Assembly (NCBI RefSeq): GCF_024362695.1
Contig: NC_065414.1
Span: 3,675,501-3,739,500, forward strand
Reading direction: 5' to 3'
DNA from: Pectinophora gossypiella
Taxonomy: Eukaryota; Arthropoda; Insecta; Lepidoptera; Gelechiidae
DNA length: 64,000 bases
The notes beneath the pieces were generated by a model that was not told where the DNA came from, made no database searches, and saw nothing but the letters and a program-made list of their open reading frames with translations. The translations under genes and the position numbers were made by a program. Positions 41,201 to 50,400 of this stretch are shown here, piece by piece (within the stretch, counting starts at the first letter, position 1; each line of letters starts with the position of its first letter).

Positions 41201-41282
41201 CTGCGACGTGTCAGCCGACGACAAGTTCATAGTGACGGGATCTGGTGACAAGAAGGCGACAGTCTACGAAGTGGTGTACTGA
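20956..41282 (+). CDS. gro: Groucho/TLE transcriptional corepressor, complete, 702 aa
   Basis: Groucho is a nuclear corepressor recruited by Hairy/E(spl), Runt-domain, TCF and Engrailed-type factors. Exons (phases all agree): 20956-20991, 21225-21322, 21953-22016, 22100-22144, 22802-22939, 23757-23789, 26793-26921, 29024-29152, 29768-29881, 30935-30988, 32847-32960, 33647-33807, 34091-34352, 34993-35172, 36437-36515, 36851-37015, 38326-38525, 41175-41282 (TGA). The first exon encodes MYPTPTRHPAAA. Tetramerising Q domain about 13-127; Gly/Pro region 128-224; KRRKDEK nuclear signal and D-S-D-A-E-K-S-D-Q-D CK2-type site about 250-275; Ser/Pro region 281-371; WD40 propeller about 385-702, ending G-D-K-K-A-T-V-Y-E-V-V-Y. 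Length is close to the roughly 720-730 residues recalled for fly Groucho. Introns are full of transposons. Confidence 0.96.
23165..23281 (+). mobile_element. LINE 3' tail fragment in groucho intron 5
   Basis: It has AAGGCTGCTTAGCAATATGG, CCGCCTATTGTGCTTATTTA and an end with AAAGAATTATCGATTGATT, matching the tail type at 12663-12797. It is non-coding. Confidence 0.5.
24341..24521. repeat. 17-bp minisatellite, about 10.5 units
   Basis: Ten consecutive 17-bp units of GGCGCCCCCCATATTTC (starts 24341, 24358, 24375 and so on to 24494) plus a partial unit lie in groucho intron 6. Units differ by single changes (GGCAC, CCTC, GCTC). Because 17 is not a multiple of 3, every strand reads as a Pro/Ile/Phe- or Gly/Asn-rich frame; these are not genes. 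Each unit has a C6 tract and a GGCGCC palindrome. Confidence 0.95.
24928..25077 (-). mobile_element. MITE family A copy
   Basis: Reverse orientation to 4821-4966: it starts TACTGTCACGAGCATTAATA and ends GCTCATGCATGACTGTA, with a 4-nt duplication (CATG) near the right end. The preceding segment 24700-24925 (TATACCCAAAAACAAAGATA, TCTGTTATCCATGAAATTAG) is related in reverse to 59820-59915. Confidence 0.75.
25580..25915 (+). mobile_element. tRNA-derived SINE (family 3) in groucho intron 6
   Basis: The head (CCTCCGTGGTCTAGTG box A, GGGTTCGATTCCCG box B) is followed by GGATCACCTGATTGG, CGGAGGGCACGTTAAGCCG, GAGTATGCTCCATACCCCCT and a tail GTAGTGGGACGTATATAGGC. Reverse copies lie at 38527-40985 (split) and 45085-45250. 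Confidence 0.75.
26100..26185. repeat. Perfect 18-bp inverted repeat with 50-bp loop
   Basis: TCGCGTTCTACATTCGCT at 26100-26117 is the exact reverse complement of 26168-26185. Inner bases also partly pair (GTAGT/ACTAC). It lies in groucho intron 6 with no recognised element around it. The stretch 26190-26790 holds nothing else recognisable. Confidence 0.7.
27099..27244 (+). mobile_element. MITE family A copy (146 bp)
   Basis: It has the same orientation as 4821-4966 and differs at only a few bases. It lies in groucho intron 7 and ends AATGCTCGTGACCGTA. Confidence 0.8.
27309..27480 (+). mobile_element. SINE family 1, 3'-truncated
   Basis: The head GCCTCCGTGGTCCAGTAG with GGTTCGAATCCCG is followed by ACAAAAATCACT and AAGATGATCCGTGCTTCGG, then sequence is lost after CATTGGTCCCGG. 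Confidence 0.7.
27608..28977. mobile_element. DNA element with perfect 20-bp terminal inverted repeats (1370 bp)
   Basis: TACCGTAAAACGGGGTAAAT at 27608-27627 is perfectly inverted at 28958-28977. AATTTACCCC/GGGGTAAATT-type motifs recur inside near 27797, 28505 and 28938. There is no transposase ORF, so it is non-autonomous or decayed. It ends 46 bp before groucho exon 8. The family is not identified; TA at the outer ends would fit a Tc1/mariner-type element. Confidence 0.75.
29175..29440 (+). mobile_element. SINE family 1, diverged
   Basis: The head is degraded (ACGATCCGGAGGTCCCAAG, box B TTCCAATC). The body CAGGCTGATCACTAGTTGTC, GTCAGGGGTCTTCGGCGGC and CCTGACACCAGGAATGCTGA is clear. Confidence 0.65.
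30146..30540. mobile_element. MITE family E copy with an internal insertion
   Basis: It starts GCAATGGTGCTAATTCCTGT and shares CATCTAATTTTATTTTAAG and CATAAAATTTATGGAACAC with 60850-61147. It is interrupted at about 30325-30440 by a LINE-tail-like piece (CATACATACATACATAAACT, CCTAATGGGGTGGGCAGAGC), then resumes ATTTTAAAATTAACAATTGT. It lies in groucho intron 9. Confidence 0.6.
31414..32229. mobile_element. Three-level nested insertion in groucho intron 10
   Basis: The outer layer is a MITE B copy: left half 31414-31495 (TTAAAAAAGCCACATCGAAG), right half about 32167-32229 (CAATATTGTTTTTTTAG, ATGTGGCC). It is split by a MITE C copy (about 31500-32165), which is itself split by a Jockey LINE tail at 31684-31903. 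Confidence 0.7.
31684..31903 (+). mobile_element. Jockey-type LINE 3' end with 13-bp target duplication
   Basis: A 220-bp 3' UTR fragment (CTCAGACGACGCCCTGAGC, CCCAACTGGGCACCCTCAGG, CAGCGCTCCCCATTTG) ends in poly(A). ACTGGTTGTTTTT flanks it at 31671-31683 and 31904-31916. It matches the tail after the Jockey reverse transcriptase remnant (48083-48290) and that at 61825-61987. Confidence 0.85.
32283..32774. mobile_element. Two tandem fold-back MITEs (family D) before groucho exon 11
   Basis: Copy one is 32283-32512 and copy two about 32545-32774. Each begins (ACA)GGGTGTTAGTGACA with CGTAACGAATACT and ends with the inverse complement (TTACGATGTCACT, ACACCC). The arms of nearly 100 bp (GAGTTAATATCAAGTG...) make each copy almost a full hairpin around a T-rich loop. 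Confidence 0.85.
32979..33339. mobile_element. Family D fold-back MITE just after groucho exon 11, with internal insertion
   Basis: It begins TACAGGGTGCTAGAGACACC only 18 nt after the exon 11 donor and ends GGTGTCACTAACACTCTGTA. The loop is interrupted at about 33100-33250 by a LINE-tail-like piece (TCAGAATCGTTTATTCAACG, TTACGTCATTTCGCAAGG) also seen at 31055-31170. A SINE-like head fragment follows at 33417-33520. Confidence 0.8.
34700..34810 (+). mobile_element. Fragment of SINE family 4 (3' part)
   Basis: GTAAGCGGAATCCGTGAAAA, ACGGGATAAAGCTAGGGAGA resembles the 3' part related to 54035-54130. The head is absent. Confidence 0.45.
35255..35343. repeat. (AC)n microsatellite with a GC-alternating centre
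   Basis: About 89 bp of alternating AC with GCGCGCACGCGCGCGCGC in the middle, in groucho intron 14. Alternating purine-pyrimidine of this kind can adopt Z-DNA in principle. Confidence 0.9.
35610..35880 (-). mobile_element. LINE 3' end stub
   Basis: The minus-strand frame encodes G-G-G-R-P-R-R-A-Y-I-D-Q-I, then R-D-R-S-K-W-N-S-I-V-S-A-Y-P, the C-terminal signature of a non-LTR polyprotein, followed by an (AAT)n tail. A shorter relative on the minus strand is at 55500-55750. Confidence 0.65.
37115..37500 (+). mobile_element. LINE ORF2 C-terminal remnant in groucho intron 16
   Basis: One frame reads L-T-R-G-R-V-R-I-L-I-R-A-L-A-G-H-C-R-L-N-K-H-L-R, then S-P-L-C-R-F-C-L-K-E-D-G-T-P-L-H-L and a TGA at 37276-37278. 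This is the C-x2-C...H motif after an RNase H region in some non-LTR elements. It continues as a decayed 3' UTR ending in an (AAT)n tail at about 37488-37503. Confidence 0.65.
37985..38180 (-). mobile_element. SINE family 1, truncated
   Basis: On the minus strand the head holds box B (GGTTCGAA) and CCGGAGGTCCCGGGTTCGAA, followed by the GTTAGGACATTGTAGGCTGA body, cut off after ACGTAATCAG. It ends about 146 bp before groucho exon 17. Confidence 0.65.
38913..40547 (+). mobile_element. Tc1-like DNA transposon (1635 bp)
   Basis: It has 27-bp terminal inverted repeats (CACTTCTCATCAAAAAAATC...) that match perfectly, with TA target duplications at 38911-38912 and 40548-40549. It encodes one transposase frame. 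It lies inside the hAT element, which lies inside a SINE, so it is the newest layer in groucho intron 17. Confidence 0.95.
39248..40177 (+). pseudogene. Tc1-type DD34E transposase with a late premature stop
   Basis: The frame encodes 309 residues. An N-terminal paired-like helix-turn-helix region (Q-R-V-V-A-A-R-L-H-L-S-L-S-S-V-H-R-V) and a second H-T-H with S-x-S-T-I-R-R-R-L precede the catalytic core. D in F-S-D-E-C-K, D in M-H-D-N-A-R-A-H and E in N-P-I-E-H-L-W give DD34E spacing, typical of Tc1 cut-and-paste transposases. The frame stops at TGA (40175-40177) after Q-E-E, where Tc1 proteins usually have Trp. It would otherwise stay open for 32 more codons to a TAA at 40274-40276. This copy probably makes a protein shortened at its C-terminus; the catalytic triad is intact. 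Confidence 0.88.
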
Positions 41283-42400
41283 GCTGAGTGACAGCGGTAA
41301 TCTCATAGGCAATAACACGGTCCACTACTGTAGTGAGATTCTGGTTTGGCTGCTGTGTTCGGCTGGTTGAGGAACTGTTAAAATGTTACCTCTGATGTAC
41401 CTCTGACTAGCCCTATTGGGAATATATCCGTGAGCTTTGTAGATCTCTCAAACCTCCTTTGATTAGACTTCATGCATTTTAAATATTATGGTAGTTTATA
41501 ATTTTTTAACGTATGAGGGCTAATAATAGCAAGAAAAGGCCCGCCTTTGTCCTTCATTACAAAACATTTAATTACTAAATACATTCCATACATTTAAACT
41601 GGGAAAAACAACGACATAATTACATTTAGACTAAATTGTCTTAAGGGGCCTCTACGTATTGGCTTCGGCCCCACGCACGCCTTCTAAAAGTCCGGAATTC
41701 CATAGGTCCGAGATAAAACACTTTATTGCACAAAACATGTTTAAAAGGTAGCTATCAAATTAACGCATTCACTATTTGGAGCCTTTTATAATAATAAAGA
41801 CGGCCAGCCGAACACAGACAGGCAAACTTCGTTTTATAGTACATTAAGAGTATGTATGACGAAGTACTAAATATAATTTTAAAAATAATATGTATCAAAT
41901 AGATCAATGTTGCACCGTTAAACATGGATATGTTTAGTATTATTGTATATTTTTATAATTAAATAAGGAAAAATCGATTTTTTATTATTTTCTAAGTTGA
42001 TAGTTTCAACAGTCCGTTTCTTACGAGTATTTATTATGTTAGTAAGATATAGATTTATAATTTGTAATATCCAGACTGATAGACTCAGGATAGTGCTGAT
42101 GTTCTCAATAGGTACGCTTTGCCAACTTATCTTTAGTTTTGGGGGAAAACTGTGGTGCAAAAGTCGTATTTTTTAATCGTCCAAATAGTTTGAAATATTT
42201 TCATTTTATTTTTATCATTCCAGCCAGTTCAAAATATAAAACATATCAAAGATTTTTAAATATAATCAAATTATAAATGGAATATAAAAATACGCATTTG
42301 TTCTAGTAATCAGTCATATTTTTCTACACATAGTTTTCTCCTTCTATAGATAATGTTGTCCAATATCAATAAATCAATTCTCAAATAAAATTTTGCACTT
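41283..42400 (+). other. groucho 3' UTR region with candidate poly(A) signals
   Basis: Non-coding AT-rich sequence follows the TGA. AATAAA occurs at 41793-41798 and 42384-42389; which is used cannot be decided. A short SINE family 2 fragment (ACCTCTGACTAGCCC, TATATCCGTGAG) lies near 41395-41440. The stretch 42400-43700 shows no gene. Confidence 0.4.
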
Positions 42401-43703
42401 GAGATTAGACTAAGACTACTATTTTTACCACTAGCAAGAAACTCAGTTTAACACTGGTTTGTGGATAATATCTTGGCAATAATTATTAATATAAAATGTA
42501 TAAGATGTAATTTGTAATAAGAAAGTTTTTAAAAGAGAGTATAATATGTTCCTATTCTTATTTCGACACGCTAGTGGTAGCTTCAGTTGCTTTTATAGTG
42601 TGTTAAATAAGATATTAAATGTAACTTGTGCCTTGTTTATGATTAATATTCACCCGCCAGTGAGAAACAAATGTCTTTCAGTGTTACTAAATAGTAGATA
42701 TGCTAATGTGTGCGTCCCTTTATTTCGCTGCTCATTGCGCTTATAAAATTAGTACAAGATTATAGTTCCTTTATTTTACGAGAACAATTTAGTAATCGAT
42801 ATGAAATCTGTGTATTTATGAATGTTAAAATCTGTAACAGAAAAGGTTCTTTTGTACTTATTAAGAAAATCATATTTCATGATCTGCAAAATGTGATAAA
42901 GCAATTTTAATAGTTTCTCCAGTGACGTCGAATGAATGCAATTTTAGTATTTAATTAATACGACACGTGAATTGAATATGTGTAGTTGACCAATTGTTAT
43001 TTTTATGCAAATCTTAATGGATTTACTTTTAATTATATTTATTATTTCGATAAATTTTGTTTGTTTTTGATTAAAAATCCTTTCCTTATTTTTTCGATTC
43101 GTTAGGTACCAAAAAGAAACAATGGCAAATAAATGAAAAACTCAGTCTGTTTACCTTTGTGGAAAATAAACGTGAGTCTACAGTACTGCCATAATATTAC
43201 TATAATCCCTAGTGAAATGGGTAGAGCAGAGCCACAAATAATAAGCAACCAACTCGAAGCCACTTTTGAAATTATACGGCGCCTTACGATGAATATAATG
43301 GCAACCATAATCAATGGTCAGCCCAACGCCAACATGATCCTCAGCAACTGCTTTGGATCACTGTAGAACTACACTGATGCCCAGCTAACTGATGGGCAAG
43401 CAAGATATGCATACGCCTCGCTCGGGAGAGGGAGGCTCATATTTAGTGCTTAGGTTTAGTTATAGACTTGTTTCATCTACTAAGGTACAAGGTGAAGAAG
43501 CTGTTTTGTATTGTCTGTTCTCGAAACACCGATAAATTGCAGTAGGTATATATATATACTTCCTTGTAAGTACTAAAGAAACAAAAGCAATGTTTTGCCG
43601 TAGAATGTAAGTAAGTAAGTACTATTCTCCACCCGTTTATATAAAACAAAAGCTGCTTATAACGGAACGTACTCATGATGACATTTAGCGATGACACTAG
43701 TGT

Positions 43704-44119
43704 GGCTTTTCGGCGGGAAACGGGAACGGGACAGTTGCTTTCTTCATTGAGTAATCTAAATAATTAATACGAAGTGGTGTTTTGTGGTTAATGATCGCAT
43801 TAAGTTAGTCGGAAGACATTCGCGAGTGTTATTATTTTGGAGTATTCAAGGAACAAAGTGTATCTGCCTATTTTCGCTTCGTACCGGGAAGCCGCTTCAT
43901 AACTCAAAAGTTTATGCGGACTTTTGAGTTAATTCGTTTGGGGTTCGGAGTAGGAGTCTACTCCGAGGGTGGGGGCTTAGGTTTCATCATCATCATTCAT
44001 CACCTTTCATAATTTCATTAATCATCAAGAAAAAAAAATACGTAAGACATGGCTGTATGGGCATAGTTCCCTTTGCCTTACCCTTCGGGGAAAACCAAAA
44101 CAAAAAAAAAAAAAAAAAA
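43704..44119 (+). mobile_element. Unclassified poly(A) retroposon, copy 2 (416 bp)
   Basis: Nearly identical to 18143-18556 through the poly(A). A 14-bp target duplication with one mismatch flanks it: GATGACACTAGTGT at 43690-43703 and GATGACATTAGTGT at 44120-44133. The same two hairpin sequences are preserved (CTCAAAAG...CTTTTGAG; CGGAGTAG...CTACTCCG). It lies between groucho and Cog1. Confidence 0.85.
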
Positions 44120-44478
44120 GATGACATTAGTGTTCTTATAGATAGACTTGTATTTATCCAATGTCTGACATGAATACCGAATAACTTAGAATAAGATGAA
44201 TACACCCACCATTGACTAACATAGTTGTCTTTGTGTACCTAATTTACCTTTTTGGATAAGCGGCTGTGTAATATTTTTTTTTTAGTTTGTCAAAGATCAT
44301 ATAATACTGTCAAAGTGCTCCAAACCACATTCGTTATGGAATGACGAGTTGGCAAGTGTTATCAGTGTATTATTTTGCGGTATTTGTGTGAATTGCTAAA
44401 ATAATTATGCGCCTTTGAACAATATACACATGTGTTTTGAAATAATTAAACAATAGGAAAGTGCTAGTTCCTTCAAAA

Positions 44479-47400
44479 ATGTCACATCAAAACTTACTGG
44501 ACATAGTTCCCGATCAACTATTTCAGACCCATTTTATTGGTGATATAGATCAAGTCCAGAAGAAATTGCAGTATGAAATCGAAAGGAAAAGAGAAGAACT
44601 GCGGGCTATGGTTGGGTACGTGTGAATAACTATCGAAATTACTTCAAAAGACAGCTCTTGTTTGATTTCCATACATTTTTATGCCTTCCTTTCTCACTTA
44701 CCAATCTGAACAATTAATGTGAATTTAGTTATAATTTCTATTGTGAGTAAATATCTGGTTAACATATTCAATAAGAGATTGTTAGAACCAAAACTGAAGA
44801 ACCTATATATATTTATTAATCTTTTCGCAGTGAAAGATACCGAGACCTCATCCATGCAGCAGATACAATTGAAGAGATGAAGGTGACATCAGCAAGCACT
44901 CTAAACCATATTGAAGAAATGATGACGGCCTGCAGAAAACTGCATGATACTCATCTTATTGGATTTAGGATTGATGACAAACCTACACAGTCACAAAGGT
45001 ATCTAGATTATACTGAAACTGGTTGTAAAATGAAAATCATTTATTACTACAGCATATCACACACATAAAAACAATACATACACATAACATACATAACATA
45101 AACAGCCTATACGTCCCACTGCTGGGCACAGGCCTCCCCTCAATCAACCAGAGGGGTTATGAAGCATACCACCAAGTATGCTCCATTGCGGGTTGGTGGA
45201 CATATTTTTACGGCTAATAGCCGGGACCAACGGCTTAACGTGCTCATAAAAACAATACAATGATATCAAAAGAAAAAACAAATACAAAATGACGAATTTA
45301 TAAGTGACCTACATTAAAATATAATAGATATAACAGTTACAATTAGAAAACTTAAATGGAAGCGGGCAGGTCATACAGTTAGAGGGAGAGATAAATGGTC
45401 CAAAACAATTCTATTTTGGATCACCAGTAACAGGAAAAGAAAAAGAGGTATACCTATCAGAAGGTGTGGAGGACGAAATAAAACACAGCAGGGGAGGATG
45501 GACAACAATAGCAAAAGACAGAGAAAAATGGAAGGAGCTGGGGGAGGCCTTTGCCTGCAAAAGACACACAGGCGAAAACAAAACATAAAATATTATTTTA
45601 TTATTATAAGCCATTATTTCTTATTCTTTTTTTTATTATTATTTTATTTTATTTTTATGTTTTATTTTTATAAAATATATGCATATAAAATAAAGGCTTA
45701 ATAATAATAATAAAAATACATTAAATTGGTTTGTCTGTTATGTGGTTTTATGAACAAAAGTCGTCTTCATCTGAATGCAATTTTTCAAAAAAACTACTAC
45801 TTTCACTATATTTTTTCGCACCATCAGGTGACACAAACCTCCTTACCAAACAAAGGACAGTCTCACAAAGTGATTTCGACAATGTCCAAAATCGACCCTG
45901 GACCTCTAGATTGTGGCTGTAAAGTTCTACCCACTAAACCGCCGAGGCTGTTGAGGAAAAAAAGTAGTTTACTTTTTTATTTATTTGGGTACAGCTTATT
46001 CTTAACTTTATGAACCTGGAATCGAACGTGGACCTCCAGATCATGGTTCTAATGCTCTAAACATGGAGGCTGTTAACAATAACAATAGCACTTAACTATT
46101 CAACTTCTCATCCACTGAGATACCAGAGACAATAGATTTTACAATGTGTCTGATCGAGATCTGCATTCCAGCGTTCAAAAATGTTAAAGTTGTGTTGTCT
46201 TTTAGTTTCCAGTTGAGCTCAAACCCAGCACATGGAATATCAGTCCAAGTAAAACTGCTGATGGAGATACCTGAGAAGATATGGATGTGCATTGAGGCAG
46301 AAGACTTTGTTAAGGCCACACAACTGTTTATCATGGCGAGACATGTCAACACAGGTAGAAATATCGTCGCTGGAAATTTCAATTGACGTAAGGGACAAAT
46401 GACAGGTTTTCAGGAGAAACAAAAAACATTTCTTGATACTTAAAGTCTCATAACTTTTGTCATTCTAAACGTATTGAAAGATGTTAAATACCAAAATTCT
46501 TAGAATTTTCTTGTCTACCACTTAAAAATAGAATTACTTTAATAACTAGCAAAATAAGAAAGTTACTAACCCTTACGCCCTTGTGTTATTTAAAAAACTT
46601 CCCTTACAACCATTAGGTAAACATTTTTTTTTGCATTTTTGGGTTGTAAAGGTCAGATTTTTTAATATTTTGTGTATTTTTGGGTCGTAAAGGTCAGTTT
46701 TTTAAATATTTTGGTAAAATATTGAAGTAAAGGTCTGTAAAAATTCACAACAATTGGTCAAAATCACTTATATTTATTGAAATTATAGTTGAATTTTACT
46801 TTGAGACATCTAAACACCATGTGCTTGAATATGTTTGCCGATTTTTAATAATAGGCAAATTAAAAAACACATACTTATTAAATATTTGTGTCATTTTAAA
46901 CTTAATGTATCTAGTTTTGTTGAAATGTAGGTAAATTACCTATAGTCTTAGGTTATCAGATTGAGAACAACATACAACAGAATTGACAGAATCGCACTTC
47001 ACAGACACATTTTTCTTTTTAGCTTTCGGCATCGTTAAAAAGTATCGCCCTTTGAATTGAATTCTAAAGAAAACGTGTCCTACTCTGATGGCGCTTGAAC
47101 GCAACCACTGTGAACGCAACTGAGGAGCCGAGCCGTTACCGTGCGCCGCGAACCCGCGAGCGGGTACGGGTAGTGAGGGCCACAAGGCTCCGTCCTCTCC
47201 CCTTTACATTTTCATGGTATACTAGTGACATTCCCAAATCCCCTAACACCGAACTAGCCTTATTTGCGGATGACACAGCCATCTATTCTTCGTGCCGTGG
47301 TCGAGTTATGATGACCGGAATTCTCCAACGCGCGGCCTTGGGCAAGTGGTTTCGCAAATGGAGAATCGAGGTAAACCCGGAGAAAAGTGCAGCGGTGTAC

Positions 47401-50400
47401 TTTTCAAAGGGCTATTATAACACGCCACGGTCACGCCGTCAACTTAAAGTCATCAAGATGTTTGGCAAGCCGATCCCTTGGGAGGAGCAAGTCAAATATC
47501 TCGGCGTAGTCTTAGATAGACGTCTTACTTTCAAGGCACATATCAAACGTGTGCGCGATCGCGCCGCGTGTGTAATGGGCCGTCTTCATTGTCTCCTTAA
47601 CAAGCGTAGTAAATTGTCCCTAAGGAATAAGGTGAAAATCTACACGACTTGCATCCGTCCGATCATGACCTATGCAGGGGTAGTTTTCGCTCACGCGAGT
47701 CCGTCTCAAATCCACCGTCTACAGGTAATACAAAATCGTTTCATGCGGAAAGCCACGGGATCTCCGAGGTTCCTTCGAAATGAAACTCTGCACATTGACC
47801 TAGATCTGCTAACCATTGCCGAATGGCTCAAATTAGTTCAAAACTTTTTTCGATTCTGCTCCGCACCACCCAAATCCTTTTGGTAGTTGCGGCTTCTGAA
47901 TGCATCCAGCTTAGGGACGGTACTGAAAAGTATCGGAGTCCGAAGGACGTAATAAACGATCCCGACGACCCGATTACTCTAGCCATAGAGGCAGCCAATC
48001 AGCTCGCGACACCAAACACTTCAGGACCCCGATACCGACCCCACCGGCGTGGTCGACGAATTCCCTCAATCAGCGCTTAATCGCTATCGATCCACTAGAG
48101 TCGATTAATTCCTTCAAATATTTTTCCTCTCAGACGACGCCCTGAGCCGAGGTTCGCGCCCAACTGGGCACCCTCAGACCTGTTCTCATAAACGTTGTAC
48201 CGGGTGAGAGCCTTCAGCGCTCCCCATTTTTCCGGCCAAGTAATTAATGCCATCTGCGACAAATCAACATTAGTCACGTCAAAAAAAAGGGTGTGGAGGG
48301 GATTCGGTGCACGTACACGCTGGCGTAGGCATAAAATGTACGGCGAAAGAGCTGAGTAGTATAATAAGGTCTTAAGCGAAGTTCTATCTTTGTTTATTTC
48401 TAAATGAAAGAATAATAATTAGTATACCAGTTTAGGTTGTATGGTAAATATAAAACTACAAGATTTTTAAGACAGCGGACTCATTGCTAGTTACGTCGTG
48501 TTAATACGTGTAGACATAAATGACAAAATAAATAACCACAGTTACTTACGTCCCTATATCAATATTGTATGTTATAATTTCATGTCAGCTTTAGTGTCGT
48601 AAAAGACAGTGTCATATTTTAAATATATTTTTTTATAAAACAAGACCCTTACATCACTTAAGTAAAACAAAAATGTGATATACGTCATACTTTCAAAATC
48701 TTGGGTCCTTTACGCCATTTTATTCAAAAATATCAGAAAATTCAATCGTTAATAAAATAAAAAATATGAGGGCTATTGGTATTTCAAATGTATCAATCGA
48801 TGGAGAAAATCAAACTCTATCGAATAATGCAATAAAAAAAAATTGGCCAAATGTCCCTTACAGCAATTGAAATTTCCAGCGACGATATATTTTTTTTATA
48901 TATTTAGTTATTATAAATAAATAAAAAAGCTTTCTATTTCCCTTACATTGTAGCAAAAAATATAATATTTTTACTTTATTTGTAAATTTTTGTTAGTACC
49001 TACTTCTTATCTTAATTCTGTGTTAGTATTGTTAGTAAGGGCGGGCGGTTGGCGATTTACCTGTGCGGTAAAAGCCTCCTCCAGGTTCTTCCACATGATC
49101 CTAGCCCTTCCTGTTCTAGCAATTTGGGTAATGTCATCATCCCATCTCTTCAATGGTGTTCCTCGTCTGCATGTTTTAAATATTATTATAAATAGGAAAC
49201 GATGGCGCGATGATCTCGACGGTTATCCAAAAGACTAGATAGAGCTCGCTCAGAACCGGGATACTTGGAAAGACATGGGGGAGGCCTTTGCCCAGCAGTG
49301 GGATCATACAGGCTAATAATAATAATAATAATAAATAGGAAAGTCGCCGGGATAAAAAGCAGACAAAACTAAAACTTTAAAAAGTTAAGACAAAAAAGCT
49401 TATGACAATTCAATTCTTGATTAATGTCTTATGCGCGATCACAGTTCTGCCAGTATCACCCCTGGCAGGTGACAGCCCTGAATATTCCCCATGTGTTCAG
49501 TCCAGAGGTTAGCATAATTATTGGACACACTACAATTCATCACCATCACAAATTTAAGAGCCACGCTCTTGTCGCGCTGTAGCATTCTCCATTCTTGTCT
49601 ATCAAAGACCAAATGCTTCACCTCCTTATAAGACACGACGTTCGCCTTCTCTTTAATCTGTTCCATGTAAGCTCTTCTTGGTTTTTACAGTACTATACAA
49701 AACGCCTTAAATGCGCATTAACACAACACTAAAAAACAATTACAAAATGACAAGAGAAGCTCAATCGGCGGCCTTCTTGCTGTAAATTCTTCCATTGAAC
49801 CTTAGGATGAAACGACTTGCTAACAATGGAGGCGGTACAGGTTTTTCTTCTCCTATTATCCCCTGTTGGGATGAAGGGCTTGAACAACAGATCTCCAATA
49901 TGCAGATATGCAGCCTCTGTAACATGCTACCATAGCATAACGGCCTCCGTGGTCCAGCGTTGGGTTCACAATTTGGAGGTCTCGGGTTCAAATTCCGGTG
50001 GAAACACATCACAAAAATCACTTTGTAGTCCCTACTTTGGTTATAGGACATTACAGGCTGATCATCTGATTGTCTGAAAGAAAGATGATCCATGCTTCGG
50101 AAAGCACGTTAACTACGTCCCGGTTACTACTTACTGAATACTGATGTGAGTTAGTAGTCGTTACATGAGCCATGTCAGGGGCCTTTGGCGGCTCAATAGT
50201 AACCCTGACACCAGGGTTGATGGAGATGGTAATCCACTTTACAACACACACGAGGAAGATGACATGGCGGCATTCTCAGTCAACCGAGCGTTGCCAGGTC
50301 TCTTTGGGTAGCCCCCTTTACAATACAGGCATGTGTAAATAAAAGATTTTTGGTTTGTTGCGTGTTTTGGAGTGGTGACTGCGGTTACGGAAACGCAGTG

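Noticed and set aside
44406..44417. Three-codon upstream ORF before Cog1
   Set aside because: Too short to distinguish from chance, and the Cog1 transcription start is unknown.
45498..45701. Small frames around the LINE stub as host genes
   Set aside because: They carry only the LINE C-terminal signature followed by low-complexity T/A-rich tail.
47095..47199. Start of the LINE RT frame as a host coding exon
   Set aside because: The first ~35 codons (E-P-S-R-Y-R-A-P-R-T-R) have no RT similarity and appear to be flanking non-coding GC-rich DNA read in frame.
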